DNA of 64,000 bases from Zoogloeaceae bacterium (GCA_024235655.1 JACKLY010000003.1:124001-188000); one strand, 5' to 3'. Numbered from the stretch's first letter, positions 1 through 8,547 are shown. The notes: a model not told the origin generated them from the sequence alone. Made by a program: numbers and translations.

Positions 1-1523
1 ATCTGCAGCGCGGTCACGCCAGCGGTCGTACCGGCTACCTTGAAGTCCATGTCGCCGAGGTGATCTTCATCGCCGAGGATGTCGGTCAGCACGGCAAAAC
101 GGTTGCCATCCTTGATCAGGCCCATGGCGATACCGGCCACGTGCGCCTTCAGCGGCACACCTGCATCCATCAGCGCCAGCGAACCACCACAGACGGAAGC
201 CATCGACGAGGAGCCGTTCGACTCGGTGATCTCGGAAACGATACGCATCGTGTAGGAGAACTCGTCTGCCGGCGGCAGCACGGCCACCAGGGCCCGCTTG
301 GCCAGACGGCCATGGCCGATTTCGCGACGCTTCGGCGTACCGACACGACCGCATTCGCCAGTGGCGTACGGCGGCATGTTGTAGTGGAGCATGAAACGCT
401 CACGGTACTCGCCGGCCAGTGCGTCGATGATCTGCTCATCGCGGCCGGTACCGAGGGTGGCCACGACCAGCGCCTGCGTCTCACCACGGGTGAACAGTGC
501 TGAACCATGGGTACGTGGCAGGACACCGCTGCGGATGGCGATCGGGCGCACGGTGCGTGTGTCACGACCATCGATGCGCGGCTCGCCGGCCAGGATGCGG
601 CCGCGAACGGTGGCAGCTTCGAGTTCGAAGAAGTAGTTGCCGACAGTGTTCGCGTCCGGCGCACCCTCTTCACCGGTGCACAGCGCGGCAACGGCTTCGG
701 CAGACAGCTCCTTCAGACGCTGGCTACGGGTTTGCTTGACGGTGATGTTGTAGGCTTCCTCGATCTTGGCTTTGACCAGATCGGTCAGACGGGCGATCAG
801 CGCCTCATCCTTGGCCGGGGCTTCCCATTCCCACTCGGGCTTGCCGGCTTCCTCAACCAGTTCGTTGATGGCGTCAATCGCCTTCTGCATTTCGGTGTGG
901 CCGAAAACCACGGCGCCGAGCATGACTTCTTCCGACAGTTCCTTGGCTTCCGACTCGACCATCAACACGGCCGATGCCGTACCGGCAACGACCAGATCCA
1001 GTTGTGAAGTCTTCAGCTGCGAAAGAGTCGGGTTCATCACGTACTGGCCGTCGATGTAGCCAACGCGGGCAGCACCGATCGGGCCATTGAACGGCAGGCC
1101 GGAAATTGCCAGCGCAGCCGAGGTGCCGATCAGGGCAGCGATGTCCGGATCCACTTCCGGATTCAGCGACATGACGGTGGCGACAACCTGGACTTCGTTG
1201 TAGAAGCCGTCCGGGAACAGTGGGCGGATCGGGCGATCGATCAGGCGGGAGGTCAGCGTTTCCTTCTCGGAAGGACGGCCTTCGCGCTTGAAGAAACCAC
1301 CGGGAATCTTGCCGGCAGCATAGGTCTTCTCGATGTAATCAACGGTCAGCGGAAAAAAATCCTGACCCGGCTTGGCTTTCTTGGATCCAACCACGGTACA
1401 CAGCACCACGGTGTCGTCAATCGACACCAGTACGGCGCCGCCTGCCTGGCGGGAAATCTCGCCTGTCTCCAGAGTGACCGTATGGGCACCATAGGCGAAG
1501 GTTTTCTTGGCAACGTTAAACAT
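1..1523 (-). CDS. pnp: Polyribonucleotide nucleotidyltransferase (PNPase), 3' end beyond the window
   Basis: PNPase is the phosphate-dependent 3'-5' exoribonuclease of the RNA degradosome. The reading frame opens at the ATG at 1523 with MFNVAKKTFAYGAHTVTLET and continues through the first RNase PH core (AGKIPGGFFKREGRPSEKE, then TSRLIDRPIRPLFPDGF), which is strongly diagnostic. About 507 codons are present of the roughly 700 usual, so the KH and S1 RNA-binding domains lie outside the window. It is downstream of rpsO on the same strand, the classic rpsO-pnp arrangement, with a hairpin between them. I saw no frame disruption in the part I translated. Confidence 0.97.
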   Translation of the reverse strand, partial: MFNVAKKTFAYGAHTVTLETGEISRQAGGAVLVSIDDTVVLCTVVGSKKAKPGQDFFPLTVDYIEKTYAAGKIPGGFFKREGRPSEKETLTSRLIDRPIRPLFPDGFYNEVQVVATVMSLNPEVDPDIAALIGTSAALAISGLPFNGPIGAARVGYIDGQYVMNPTLSQLKTSQLDLVVAGTASAVLMVESEAKELSEEVMLGAVVFGHTEMQKAIDAINELVEEAGKPEWEWEAPAKDEALIARLTDLVKAKIEEAYNITVKQTRSQRLKELSAEAVAALCTGEEGAPDANTVGNYFFELEAATVRGRILAGEPRIDGRDTRTVRPIAIRSGVLPRTHGSALFTRGETQALVVATLGTGRDEQIIDALAGEYRERFMLHYNMPPYATGECGRVGTPKRREIGHGRLAKRALVAVLPPADEFSYTMRIVSEITESNGSSSMASVCGGSLALMDAGVPLKAHVAGIAMGLIKDGNRFAVLTDILGDEDHLGDMDFKVAGTTAGVTALQ

Positions 1524-1621
1524 TGTTTCCTTTCTTTCTGATTATTGGCGCGGCGTACCCACGACTCCGGCACGCTTTGTTGTCGACGCGCCTGAGGCAA
1601 TCACTTGACGATTGCCATGGC

Positions 1622-1666
1622 AAAAGCGAAAACAGCGGCACCACCCCTGGGGCAGTGCCGCTGCTG
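1622..1666 (-). terminator. Hairpin between rpsO and pnp (attenuating terminator)
   Basis: On the minus strand an 8-bp stem AGCGGCAC/GTGCCGCT (1634-1641 with 1655-1662) is followed by the T-rich run TTTTCGCTTTT. It lies after the rpsO stop and before pnp. In E. coli the rpsO-pnp spacer carries a terminator and an RNase III processing region, so the same role is plausible here, but only the hairpin and T-tract are seen directly. Confidence 0.7.
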
Positions 1667-1732
1667 TCGCGTCTTCCCGATCGCATTGAGATCGGAGAAT
1701 TCTGAGTATTGATTTCTGTTGTTACTTTGAGA

Positions 1733-2002
1733 TTACTTACGCAGGCCCAGACGCTCGATCAGCGTACGGTAGCCATCAACATTGGTGCGCTTCAGGTAGT
1801 CGAGCAGCTTGCGACGACGGCTCACCATGCGCAGCAGACCACGGCGCGAGTGGTGATCCTTCATGTGCTCCTTGAAGTGACCGGTCAGGTCGTTGATACG
1901 TGCGGTAAGCAGAGCCACCTGGACTTCCGGCGAACCGGTGTCGCCCTGGGCGCGCTGAAAATCGGAAACAACCTGGGATTTCTGTTCGGTAGTGAACGCC
2001 AT
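1733..2002 (-). CDS. rpsO: 30S ribosomal protein S15
   Basis: This 89-residue protein is the primary 16S rRNA-binding protein S15. It begins MAFTTEQKSQVVSDFQRAQG and contains the family core LTARINDLTGHFKEHMKDHH followed by SRRGLLRMVSRRRKLLDYLK. The start at 2002 is chosen over the longer upstream reading (to 2059) because it gives the standard S15 length and follows a purine-rich AAAGAGAGAG ribosome-binding region. It precedes pnp and has its own sigma70-like promoter. S15 is known to repress its own translation in other bacteria; no specific operator could be proven here. Confidence 0.97.
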   Translation of the reverse strand: MAFTTEQKSQVVSDFQRAQGDTGSPEVQVALLTARINDLTGHFKEHMKDHHSRRGLLRMVSRRRKLLDYLKRTNVDGYRTLIERLGLRK

Positions 2003-2075
2003 GTCAAACTCTCTCTTTCCTGAAACGACGCAGCCCCGGTTTGATAGAGCGAACGTCAATGATTAATCGTGTTTT

Positions 2076-2128
2076 TCGCTTGGCGAAGCGAGGGCGGGAT
2101 TATAACGGCTCAAAGCAATGCTAAGCAA
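2076..2128 (-). promoter_or_regulatory. rpsO promoter with 5'-end hairpin
   Basis: On the minus strand TTGCTT (2123-2128) and a perfect TATAAT (2099-2104) are separated by 18 bp, about 100 bases upstream of the rpsO start. Just past the -10 box, TCGCTT-CGCC-AAGCGA (2076-2091) forms a 6-bp hairpin that would sit at the extreme 5' end of the mRNA. That could stabilise the transcript or take part in S15 autoregulation; the latter is inference. Confidence 0.65.
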
Positions 2129-2187
2129 CCGATTTTTCAGGTATTTTTGGATTACGCCACAGGCTCAGATTGCATCAGGAGCAAAAA

Positions 2188-2628
2188 CTATACGAAGGTG
2201 AAGGAACCGACACGCCGACGCAACGAAGGGGACGATTGCCGCTCGAGCGCCTCGGCAAAGGGTTTGTCGAATTCATTGATATGGTGTTCGAACCAGTGAT
2301 CAATAAAACGGACAAAGGAACGGGAAGCCATCTTCCCCGCCTTCACTTCCTCTAGTGCCTTGTTGAGCAGGCGCAAATTCTGGTTATGGGTATCGGCATG
2401 CGCCGAAAAATCAATGCCTGCAGATTCGGCCAGACGCTCTTCCGTCACAAAATGAAGTGCCAGATAGTCCAGCAGTTCAACAATGCTGCCCACAAACTCG
2501 CTATTGCTCTCCAAATCGGCCGAACGGAGATGTTCAATACGCGAAAAAATTTCTTCGTGCTGCACATCGATGCCGATGTGATCGGTCAGCATTTCGTCTG
2601 GCAAAAGCCCACTCAGCGAATTCTCCAT
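2188..2628 (-). CDS. Bacteriohemerythrin (hemerythrin domain protein)
   Basis: A 146-residue single-domain hemerythrin, which binds O2 at a non-heme diiron site in the cytoplasm of microaerophilic bacteria. The ligand set is visible: His24 (VQHEEIF), His59 and Glu63 (HFVTEE), His77 and His81 (HADTH), His111 (DHWFEHH), His116 and Asp121 (HINEFD). An AAAGGAGA ribosome-binding site precedes the ATG. It has its own promoter and lies downstream of, but separate from, the molybdopterin operon. Proposed roles for such proteins are oxygen carriage to respiratory enzymes or O2 sensing; the sequence does not distinguish these. The roughly 25-residue C-terminal tail is Arg/Ser-rich and outside the domain. 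Confidence 0.9.
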   Translation of the reverse strand: MENSLSGLLPDEMLTDHIGIDVQHEEIFSRIEHLRSADLESNSEFVGSIVELLDYLALHFVTEERLAESAGIDFSAHADTHNQNLRLLNKALEEVKAGKMASRSFVRFIDHWFEHHINEFDKPFAEALERQSSPSLRRRVGSFTFV

Positions 2629-2673
2629 AGCTGGTCTCCTTTGGTTTCGGCTGTTTTTTATTTATATCCGCTA

Positions 2674-2701
2674 AGTATAGTTACCTGACATTTATTCGCA
2701 A
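2674..2701 (-). promoter_or_regulatory. Sigma70-like promoter of the hemerythrin gene
   Basis: Minus-strand TTGCGA (2696-2701), 16-bp spacer, TATACT (2674-2679), about 45 bases upstream of the hemerythrin start codon. The match to consensus is good, and it lies in the gap after moaE. Confidence 0.6.
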
Positions 2702-2716
2702 GGAACCGGTGCTGAA

Positions 2717-3175
2717 TCATTTTTCCCAGCGCAAAGCAGCAGTGCTGTCCGACTCACGCGCATCCACCCAGCGCGCACCATCAGGGGTCACTTCACGCTT
2801 CCAGAAAGGCGCTCGCGTTTTCAGGTAATCCATGATGAATTCACAGGCTGCAAAGGCTTCTCCTCGATGAGCACTGGAAACGGCAACCAGCACGATACGA
2901 TCCTTCGGCAGCAGGCAGCCGATACGGTGAATCACGGTGACGTCATAGATATCCCAACGCCCTCGTGCTTCGGCAACAATTCCCGCCAGTGCCTTCTCAG
3001 TCATCCCCGGATAGTGCTCCAGACTCATCTCGGAGACACCATTTCCTTCGTTGATGTCACGCACCAAACCAAGAAAACTCGCCACAGCGCCTGCGCGGGC
3101 ATCTCTCGCCGTCAATGACGCGAGTTCCTCACCGACATCAAAATCCGCTGTCTGTACCCGGATCGTATCGGCCAT
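2717..3175 (-). CDS. moaE: Molybdopterin synthase catalytic subunit MoaE
   Basis: The large subunit of molybdopterin synthase, which with thiocarboxylated MoaD inserts two sulfurs into precursor Z (cPMP). Diagnostic segments are FLGLVRDINEG, LEHYPGMTEKAL, HRIGCL, SSAHRGEAF and DYLKTRAPFWKRE. The two lysines seven apart in the last one match the catalytic pair of E. coli MoaE. The ATG at 3175 is preferred over the TTG at 3181 because GGAGG overlapping the moaD stop sits about six bases before it. Last gene of the helicase/Moco operon, coupled to moaD. Confidence 0.95.
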   Translation of the reverse strand: MADTIRVQTADFDVGEELASLTARDARAGAVASFLGLVRDINEGNGVSEMSLEHYPGMTEKALAGIVAEARGRWDIYDVTVIHRIGCLLPKDRIVLVAVSSAHRGEAFAACEFIMDYLKTRAPFWKREVTPDGARWVDARESDSTAALRWEK

Positions 3176-3177
3176 GC

Positions 3178-3429
3178 TCAACCTCCGGTGACCGGCGGGA
3201 AAAAGGCGATTTCATCGCCATCGCAGATTCGCGCACTGGCATCGGCTATTTCCTGGTTCACCGCCATCTTCAGGTTTTTTACTGCTGCCAGCGAACGCCA
3301 CTCACCATCTCGCGCCGACAACAGGGCTAGCAATCCGGCCAGGTCACTGACTTCATCGGGCAGCTCGAGGCTTTCGCCGCCCGAGCCGAGTTTTTCTCGC
3401 AGGCTTGCAAAATAAAGAATCTTGATCAT
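3178..3429 (-). CDS. moaD: Molybdopterin synthase sulfur carrier subunit MoaD
   Basis: Ubiquitin-like sulfur carrier of about 83 residues that is thiocarboxylated at its C-terminus and hands sulfur to MoaE. It ends FFPPVTGG, the obligatory Gly-Gly tail, after a beta-grasp body beginning IKILYFASLREKLG. Two starts are possible: a TTG at 3435 overlapping the moeA stop, or the ATG at 3429. I use the ATG; neither has a strong ribosome-binding site, so translation is probably coupled to moeA. Only two bases separate its stop from the moaE start codon. Confidence 0.93.
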   Translation of the reverse strand: MIKILYFASLREKLGSGGESLELPDEVSDLAGLLALLSARDGEWRSLAAVKNLKMAVNQEIADASARICDGDEIAFFPPVTGG

Positions 3430-3431
3430 CT

Positions 3432-4637
3432 TCAACCCAATAGTTCGGAAAACGGGAGGAAACGGACACTATCGCCACGCTGAATGGCCTGCCCCGGCGG
3501 GTTATCGACCAGACCATCGGCCCATACGGTCGAAGCCAGAATCCCCGAGGTCTGCCGCGGAAACAATGCCAGCGCACCCTGCTCATCAATCCGGACACGC
3601 AGAAACTCACGCCGCGCATCCGGCCGCAACCATTCGAAATCAGCACGCATCTGATACCCGCGCGGGCTGACATCGGTGACACCCGACAAGCGCAGCACAT
3701 AAGGCCGCACCAGCGTCACGAAGGTAATGAATGCCGATACCGGATTTCCCGGCAGTCCGATGAAGGCGGCATCGTGGCCATCGCAGGAAACCTGACCAAA
3801 AGCCAGCGGCTTGCCCGGCTTGATGCCGATTTTCCACATATCAAGCCGCCCTTCCGCCTCAACAGCAGGTTTCACATGATCTTCCTCACCGACGGAAACA
3901 CCGCCAGAGGTGATGATCAGGTCATTATCAGCAGCAGCTTCGCGCAAGGCCGCTCGCGTAGCGTCGAGATTGTCCGGCACCTGCCCGAGGTCGCGCACCT
4001 CACAACCCAGGCGCTCCAGCAAACCAGTCAGGGAAAACCGGTTGGAATTGTAGATGGCCCCGGGGGGAAGTTCCTCGCCCGGCATCCGCAGTTCATCGCC
4101 GGTAAAGAACACCGCAACACGAACACGACGCAACACCGGCAACTGGGCAAGGCCAACGGATGCCGCAAAAGCCGTATCCTGCGGCCGCAACCGGATACCG
4201 GCGGAGAGTATCTGTGCCTCCGGCAATACGTCTTCACCCTTGCGACGAATGTGCTCGCCGGGTTTCGGCACATGATTGATCACCACCCCTTGTTCGCCAT
4301 GCTCGCAACGTTCCTGCATCACCACGGCATCGGCACCTGCCGGCACCGGCGCCCCGGTAAAAATCCGGGCAGCGGTGCCGGGCTGCAGCTGGGCGCCGAC
4401 CGTCCCCGCCGGGATGCGTTGTGACAGCGGGAGCAGCACGCCTGCGGCAGTCACATCGGCAGTACGCACGGCATAGCCGTCCATTGCCGAGTTATCCAGC
4501 GGCGGCACGGCCAGCGTCGAATGCTGTGCTTGTGCCAGCACACGACCACAGGCAGCCAGGGTCGGTAGTGACTTCGTTTCGCTGACCGGAGTGGCGCCGG
4601 AGAGCAGCTTCTGTAGTGCCTCTTCAAATGACAGCAT
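3432..4637 (-). CDS. moeA: Molybdopterin molybdotransferase MoeA
   Basis: MoeA inserts molybdate into adenylylated molybdopterin, the last step of Moco formation. The 401 residues match the usual length. Landmarks include PPLDNSAMDGYAVR near residue 45, FTGDEL then PPGAIYNSN in the middle domain, TSGGVSVGEEDHVK and FIGLPGNPVSAF. The ATG at 4637 lies inside the end of mobB (14-bp overlap), and the stop abuts moaD, so the operon is translationally coupled on both sides. mobA, for the guanylated bis-MGD cofactor, is far away at 62.5 kb. Confidence 0.96.
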   Translation of the reverse strand: MLSFEEALQKLLSGATPVSETKSLPTLAACGRVLAQAQHSTLAVPPLDNSAMDGYAVRTADVTAAGVLLPLSQRIPAGTVGAQLQPGTAARIFTGAPVPAGADAVVMQERCEHGEQGVVINHVPKPGEHIRRKGEDVLPEAQILSAGIRLRPQDTAFAASVGLAQLPVLRRVRVAVFFTGDELRMPGEELPPGAIYNSNRFSLTGLLERLGCEVRDLGQVPDNLDATRAALREAAADNDLIITSGGVSVGEEDHVKPAVEAEGRLDMWKIGIKPGKPLAFGQVSCDGHDAAFIGLPGNPVSAFITFVTLVRPYVLRLSGVTDVSPRGYQMRADFEWLRPDARREFLRVRIDEQGALALFPRQTSGILASTVWADGLVDNPPGQAIQRGDSVRFLPFSELLG

Positions 4638-5139
4638 GCGAATTTCCTTGCAGATTCAGGGTATCGATAACGAAGCAGGCAATCGCCTCGACATCGTTGA
4701 GATCCAGGACCGGCAAGTGTGTTTTCACCGGTTCATCGCTGGCGACCGCAACGACATGTTCATTTTCCGGCCACAGCGGTGGCTTGCCATTGGCCGGGCG
4801 ATGCACCTCCAGCTTGGGCACGGCTTCGTATTTGAAACCCTCCACCAAAACCAGGTCGCAGGGCGAAAAATGCCGGAGATATGCTTCGAGCGTCGGCTCA
4901 TCCTCGTCACGCAACTCATGCAATAAGGCCCAGCGTTGTGCCCCCGTGAGCATCACCTCGCTGGCACCTGCCTCACGATGGCGATACGAATCCTTGCCCG
5001 GGCGGTCGATATCGAAGCTGTGGTGCGCATGCTTGATCACCGAAACGCGCAGACCCCTGGCAGTCAGCCGGGGAATCAATTGTTCGATCAGCGTTGTCTT
5101 GCCCGACCCGGAGTAACCGGCGATTCCGAAAACTTTCAT
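4624..5139 (-). CDS. mobB: Molybdopterin-guanine dinucleotide biosynthesis adaptor MobB
   Basis: MobB is a GTP-binding accessory protein of MGD cofactor synthesis. The N-terminus MKVFGIAGYSGSGKTTLIEQ carries a Walker A motif (residues 8-16), followed by VIKHAHHSFDIDRPGKDS, a MobB signature. At 171 residues it has the standard size. It overlaps moeA by 14 bp, and its ATG overlaps the stop of the upstream ATP-grasp-like gene (ATGA), so it sits mid-operon. Confidence 0.95.
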   Translation of the reverse strand: MKVFGIAGYSGSGKTTLIEQLIPRLTARGLRVSVIKHAHHSFDIDRPGKDSYRHREAGASEVMLTGAQRWALLHELRDEDEPTLEAYLRHFSPCDLVLVEGFKYEAVPKLEVHRPANGKPPLWPENEHVVAVASDEPVKTHLPVLDLNDVEAIACFVIDTLNLQGNSHAVI

Positions 5140-6476
5140 GGGTTCATTCTACCGTCTGAAGAAGCGGAAACGTCACCGCCCGGTACCTCAAACACAGGGG
5201 CGAAGCCGCCACCCGGCGTACGAAAATTGGTCGTCTGCCCCTGGTAAAGGCGCGCGGCAACAAGTTGCACTTGGCCTGCGTAGGCGTAGTTGCGCAGATC
5301 CATCTTGAACTGCTGGGCGGCGCCGGCCACATCCAGCCGCCGTTCCGAAGGCGGCACCAGTGCCTGGGCGATGTAGCCGCCGCGCATGATTTCCTCGAAC
5401 ACGCGCTTGGTCAGTTTTTCGCCACGGTAAGCCGCCTTGCTGCCGAAACCCGAGGCCGGCTTGAAAAACCACTGGCGGCGCTCTTGCCAGAAGACATCAG
5501 CAGCATCTGCCGTGACCGCACGCGTCTCCGGCACCATGCGCCGGATCAGTTCGCGGGCCTCGGCGGCAACCCCCAGATCGGCCAGCCATCCCTGATCGCA
5601 CAAGGCCACCAGATTGCGCTTGTCAGCATACAGGGCATGCGCCCGTGGGTGCGGCGTAATCACTGCGGCATCGCTGTCCCAGGCTGCACGCAGCGCGGCA
5701 CAGGCCGGTGTATCCAGCGAGAAATCGGTCAGCCGGTTGTAGACCAGATCGATTTCGATCTTGCCGTCGCCAGTATCGGCCAGCAAACGCTTGCCATCCC
5801 AGTGCACATCCGCCGGATCAAGAATGCGGGCACCGATACCGTTGGCAATGAACAAGCGGCGGAACAACTCGAACTCGGGCGCCAGATACTGGCTTGCCGG
5901 CGACTCATCGACGATGGCGATCTGCCGCAGCGGCGCATCGCCACGAACCCGCCGCCACTCCTCGCGAAACATGTCGACCAGGCGCGCCTCATCATTGACC
6001 CTGGCACGCTGCATCAAGGCAGCCACGGCATCACAGCAGGCGCGCTGAACCGAGCGCAACCGGGTATTGAGCAGGGCGCCGCCGGCGTTGGTGTTGATCT
6101 CGATCAGCTTCGGGCCAGCGTCGCCAACATGAAAATCATAGCCAAGGAAAACACCGGCAGCCGCGGTGGCATGCCGCGCACTCGCCGGTGCCCAGCCCAG
6201 CACCCGTTCCTGCCAGGCCGGCAGCGCAACGATCTCTTCCATCACCGCTACCAGCTCGGCCATGTCGGCGAGATGCTGACGCCCGACGAAGGCAATGGAG
6301 TCCGAAAACAGGTGCGGCCGTGTTTCGAGGATATCCGCATACACCGCAGCACCGCTGCCATCGGCGAGGGCATCGGCCAGCGCCGCATGGTCAAGCGTGA
6401 TGCAGGCACAGTCGCGATTGAGCACTTCTGCCGCCGAACGGCAATCGTCAGGCAGCGGCAGCACCAGTTCGCTCAT
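5136..6476 (-). CDS. Uncharacterised ATP-grasp-like protein (446 aa)
   Basis: I do not recognise a named family. The segment PKLIEINTNAGGALLNT (around residue 140) resembles the E-x-N metal/ATP-binding element of ATP-grasp ligases. Later segments WFFKPASGFGSKAAYRG and GGYIAQALVPPSERR look like the Lys-bearing and hinge strands of that fold, and NFRTPGGGFAPVF closes the protein. ATP-grasp enzymes join a carboxylate to an amine, thiol or similar group; the substrate here is unknown. Both ends overlap neighbours (ATGA with the helicase stop, ATGA with mobB), so it is co-translated with mobB and moeA. No signal peptide or membrane span is visible. The assignment rests on motifs read by eye. Confidence 0.6.
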   Translation of the reverse strand: MSELVLPLPDDCRSAAEVLNRDCACITLDHAALADALADGSGAAVYADILETRPHLFSDSIAFVGRQHLADMAELVAVMEEIVALPAWQERVLGWAPASARHATAAAGVFLGYDFHVGDAGPKLIEINTNAGGALLNTRLRSVQRACCDAVAALMQRARVNDEARLVDMFREEWRRVRGDAPLRQIAIVDESPASQYLAPEFELFRRLFIANGIGARILDPADVHWDGKRLLADTGDGKIEIDLVYNRLTDFSLDTPACAALRAAWDSDAAVITPHPRAHALYADKRNLVALCDQGWLADLGVAAEARELIRRMVPETRAVTADAADVFWQERRQWFFKPASGFGSKAAYRGEKLTKRVFEEIMRGGYIAQALVPPSERRLDVAGAAQQFKMDLRNYAYAGQVQLVAARLYQGQTTNFRTPGGGFAPVFEVPGGDVSASSDGRMNP

Positions 6477-8434
6477 GCCACCGCCTCCACGGCAAAGAAA
6501 TCGACCACCTCCGACAATTCGCGTGTCCGCTTCATCGGCGGCAGGCTGCGCCAGACGCGCTTGCCGTAGGGCTTGGAGATCAGGCGCGGGTCGCAGATCA
6601 TCAGTACACCACGATCGCTTTCGTCGCGGATCAGCCGGCCCGCCCCCTGCTTGACGTTGATGACGGCGCGCGGCAACTGGTACTCCATGAAGGCATTGCG
6701 CCCTTCGCGGTTCATGCGCTCGATGCGTGCCGACAGCACCGGGTCATCGGGCGGCGCAAACGGCAGTTTGTCGATGACCACCAGCGACAGCGCTTCGCCG
6801 CGTACATCGACCCCTTCCCAGAAGCTCTGGCTGCCAACCAGCACGGCGTTGCCCAGCCGGCGGAAGCGTTCCAGCAATTCGTTCTTGCTGCCCTCGCCCT
6901 GCAGCAGCAAGGGGTAGTCCAGCCCGGCATCCTCCAGCTTTTCCTTGAGCAACTCATGCGTGCGGCGCATGGCACGCAGCGAGGTGCACAGGAAAAAGGC
7001 GCGGCCGCCACTGGCCTTGAGCACCGGGAAGGCTGCATTGGCCACCGCTTCGATGAAGCCGGGGCTGTTCGGTTCGGGCAGGCCCTGCGGGACATAGAGC
7101 ACAGCCTGGCTCGGGTAGTCGAAAGGGCTTTCCCAGCACGCCGATTCTGCATCGATCAGCCCCATCTCGGCACAGTAGTGGCCGAAGTCCTTCTGCACCG
7201 CGAGCGTCGCCGAGGTAAAGATCCAGGCACGCGGATGACCGCTCATCTGCTTGCGGAAAATGTCGCCGATGGCCAGCGGGGTTGCGTTGAGTTGCAGCGA
7301 CCAGGTCGTGGCCTCACCCCAGCGCACGCTACCCGGCCCGTCCTCCGCCTTGCCGCCGGCCGCTTCGCCCGAACGCCAGCGGCGCAGCCCGGCCAGCAGC
7401 TCGGTACTGCGCTGCCAGCAGCTTTCCAGTCCTTCCGAACGCTCGGCCTGCGTTTCAAGCAAGGCCGAAAAGTGTTCAAGGGTATTGATCAGGCCGGCCA
7501 GCAGGTTGTCAAAACCGGCGCGCGCCTCAAGCTGTGCCAGTGAAAACCGTGCCGGCTCGACCGGCAGCGTCAGGCGCAGATCCTTGGCAGCCTTCTCCAG
7601 ATTGGCACAGGCCGGCGGCAGATCAAGGCAGTCACGTGCAGAAGCCAATGCTTCCAGCTTGGTATCGCGGCTCAGATCGGTCACCTGCGCCGTCGACACG
7701 TTCTCGCCGAAAAACAGGCTCGCCGTTTCCGGCAACTGATGCGCTTCGTCAAAGATCACGGCATTGCAGGCCGGCAACAACTCGGCCATGCCTTCATCCT
7801 TGAGCATTACGTCGGCAAAGAACAAGTGGTGATTGACAACCACGATGTCGGCCGCCAGCGCCTCGCGCCTGGCCGCGAGGACAAAGCATTCCTTGTGGTT
7901 CGGACAGTCCTGGCCGAGACAGTTGTCGCGAGTGGAAGTCACCATGCTCCACACCGACGAGCTTTCAGGAACATCGGCACACTCGCCTTTATCGCCCGTT
8001 CGGCTGACCTTGGCAAAGCGTGCAATGGCACGGGCGTGACCGGCGTCCTCACGCACGATGAAACGTCCTTCGGCAACCGTGCGCTGCAGGTGGTAGTGAC
8101 AGACGTAGTTGGCGCGCCCCTTGAGCAGCGCGGTCGTCACTGGCGCATTGAGGGCTGCCCGTATCGTCGGCAAGTCACGATTGAAAAGCTGGTCCTGCAG
8201 GTTTTTGGTGCCCGTCGACACGATCACCTTGCCGCCCGACATCAAGGCGGGCACTAGGTAGGCGTAGGTCTTGCCGGTACCGGTGCCGGCCTCGGCGACC
8301 AGCACCCGGTTTTCCTTGATGGCCGCAGCCACTTTTTCCGCCATTTCAAGCTGCTGCCCGCGCAGGCGATAGCCGGAAACACCGTCCGCAAGGGGGCCGG
8401 CAGGGGAAAAAATATCGGAAAGCGAGGAAAGCAT
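6473..8434 (-). CDS. ATP-dependent DNA helicase, DinG/YoaA (XPD-like) family
   Basis: A superfamily 2 iron-sulfur helicase of 653 residues, probably 5'-3' polarity and involved in repair. Visible features are Walker A EAGTGTGKTYAYL near residue 50, a first cysteine in NYVCHYHLQ, a further three in DNCLGQDCPNHKEC (together the four Fe-S ligands), the DEAH box IFDEAHQLPE, and the C-terminal motifs LVGSQSFWEGVDVRGE and QGAGRLIRDESDRGV. The length fits YoaA better than the longer E. coli DinG. It is first in the operon that continues into the ATP-grasp-like gene and mobB-moeA-moaDE; its stop overlaps the next start by 4 bp. I saw no LexA box in the upstream 110 bases. Confidence 0.9.
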   Translation of the reverse strand: MLSSLSDIFSPAGPLADGVSGYRLRGQQLEMAEKVAAAIKENRVLVAEAGTGTGKTYAYLVPALMSGGKVIVSTGTKNLQDQLFNRDLPTIRAALNAPVTTALLKGRANYVCHYHLQRTVAEGRFIVREDAGHARAIARFAKVSRTGDKGECADVPESSSVWSMVTSTRDNCLGQDCPNHKECFVLAARREALAADIVVVNHHLFFADVMLKDEGMAELLPACNAVIFDEAHQLPETASLFFGENVSTAQVTDLSRDTKLEALASARDCLDLPPACANLEKAAKDLRLTLPVEPARFSLAQLEARAGFDNLLAGLINTLEHFSALLETQAERSEGLESCWQRSTELLAGLRRWRSGEAAGGKAEDGPGSVRWGEATTWSLQLNATPLAIGDIFRKQMSGHPRAWIFTSATLAVQKDFGHYCAEMGLIDAESACWESPFDYPSQAVLYVPQGLPEPNSPGFIEAVANAAFPVLKASGGRAFFLCTSLRAMRRTHELLKEKLEDAGLDYPLLLQGEGSKNELLERFRRLGNAVLVGSQSFWEGVDVRGEALSLVVIDKLPFAPPDDPVLSARIERMNREGRNAFMEYQLPRAVINVKQGAGRLIRDESDRGVLMICDPRLISKPYGKRVWRSLPPMKRTRELSEVVDFFAVEAVA

Positions 8435-8547
8435 GCGTGGTGGCGGGAAAGCGTCGGAGCGAGGACGAATCCTACCAGAAGCCCCGCACCAGAGGCGGAT
8501 GCCCTGGCCGGCAAATCGGCGGTTTCAGCGCAGAGAAAGACTGAAAA

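Noticed and set aside
5265..6569. A 434-codon plus-strand open frame opposite the ATP-grasp-like gene
   Set aside because: The minus frame has tight operon overlaps and motif-like segments, while the plus frame lacks a ribosome-binding site and motifs. The minus strand is taken as coding.
8435..8547. LexA control of the DinG/YoaA-like helicase
   Set aside because: I looked for CTGT-N8-ACAG upstream of the helicase start and found none in the gap.
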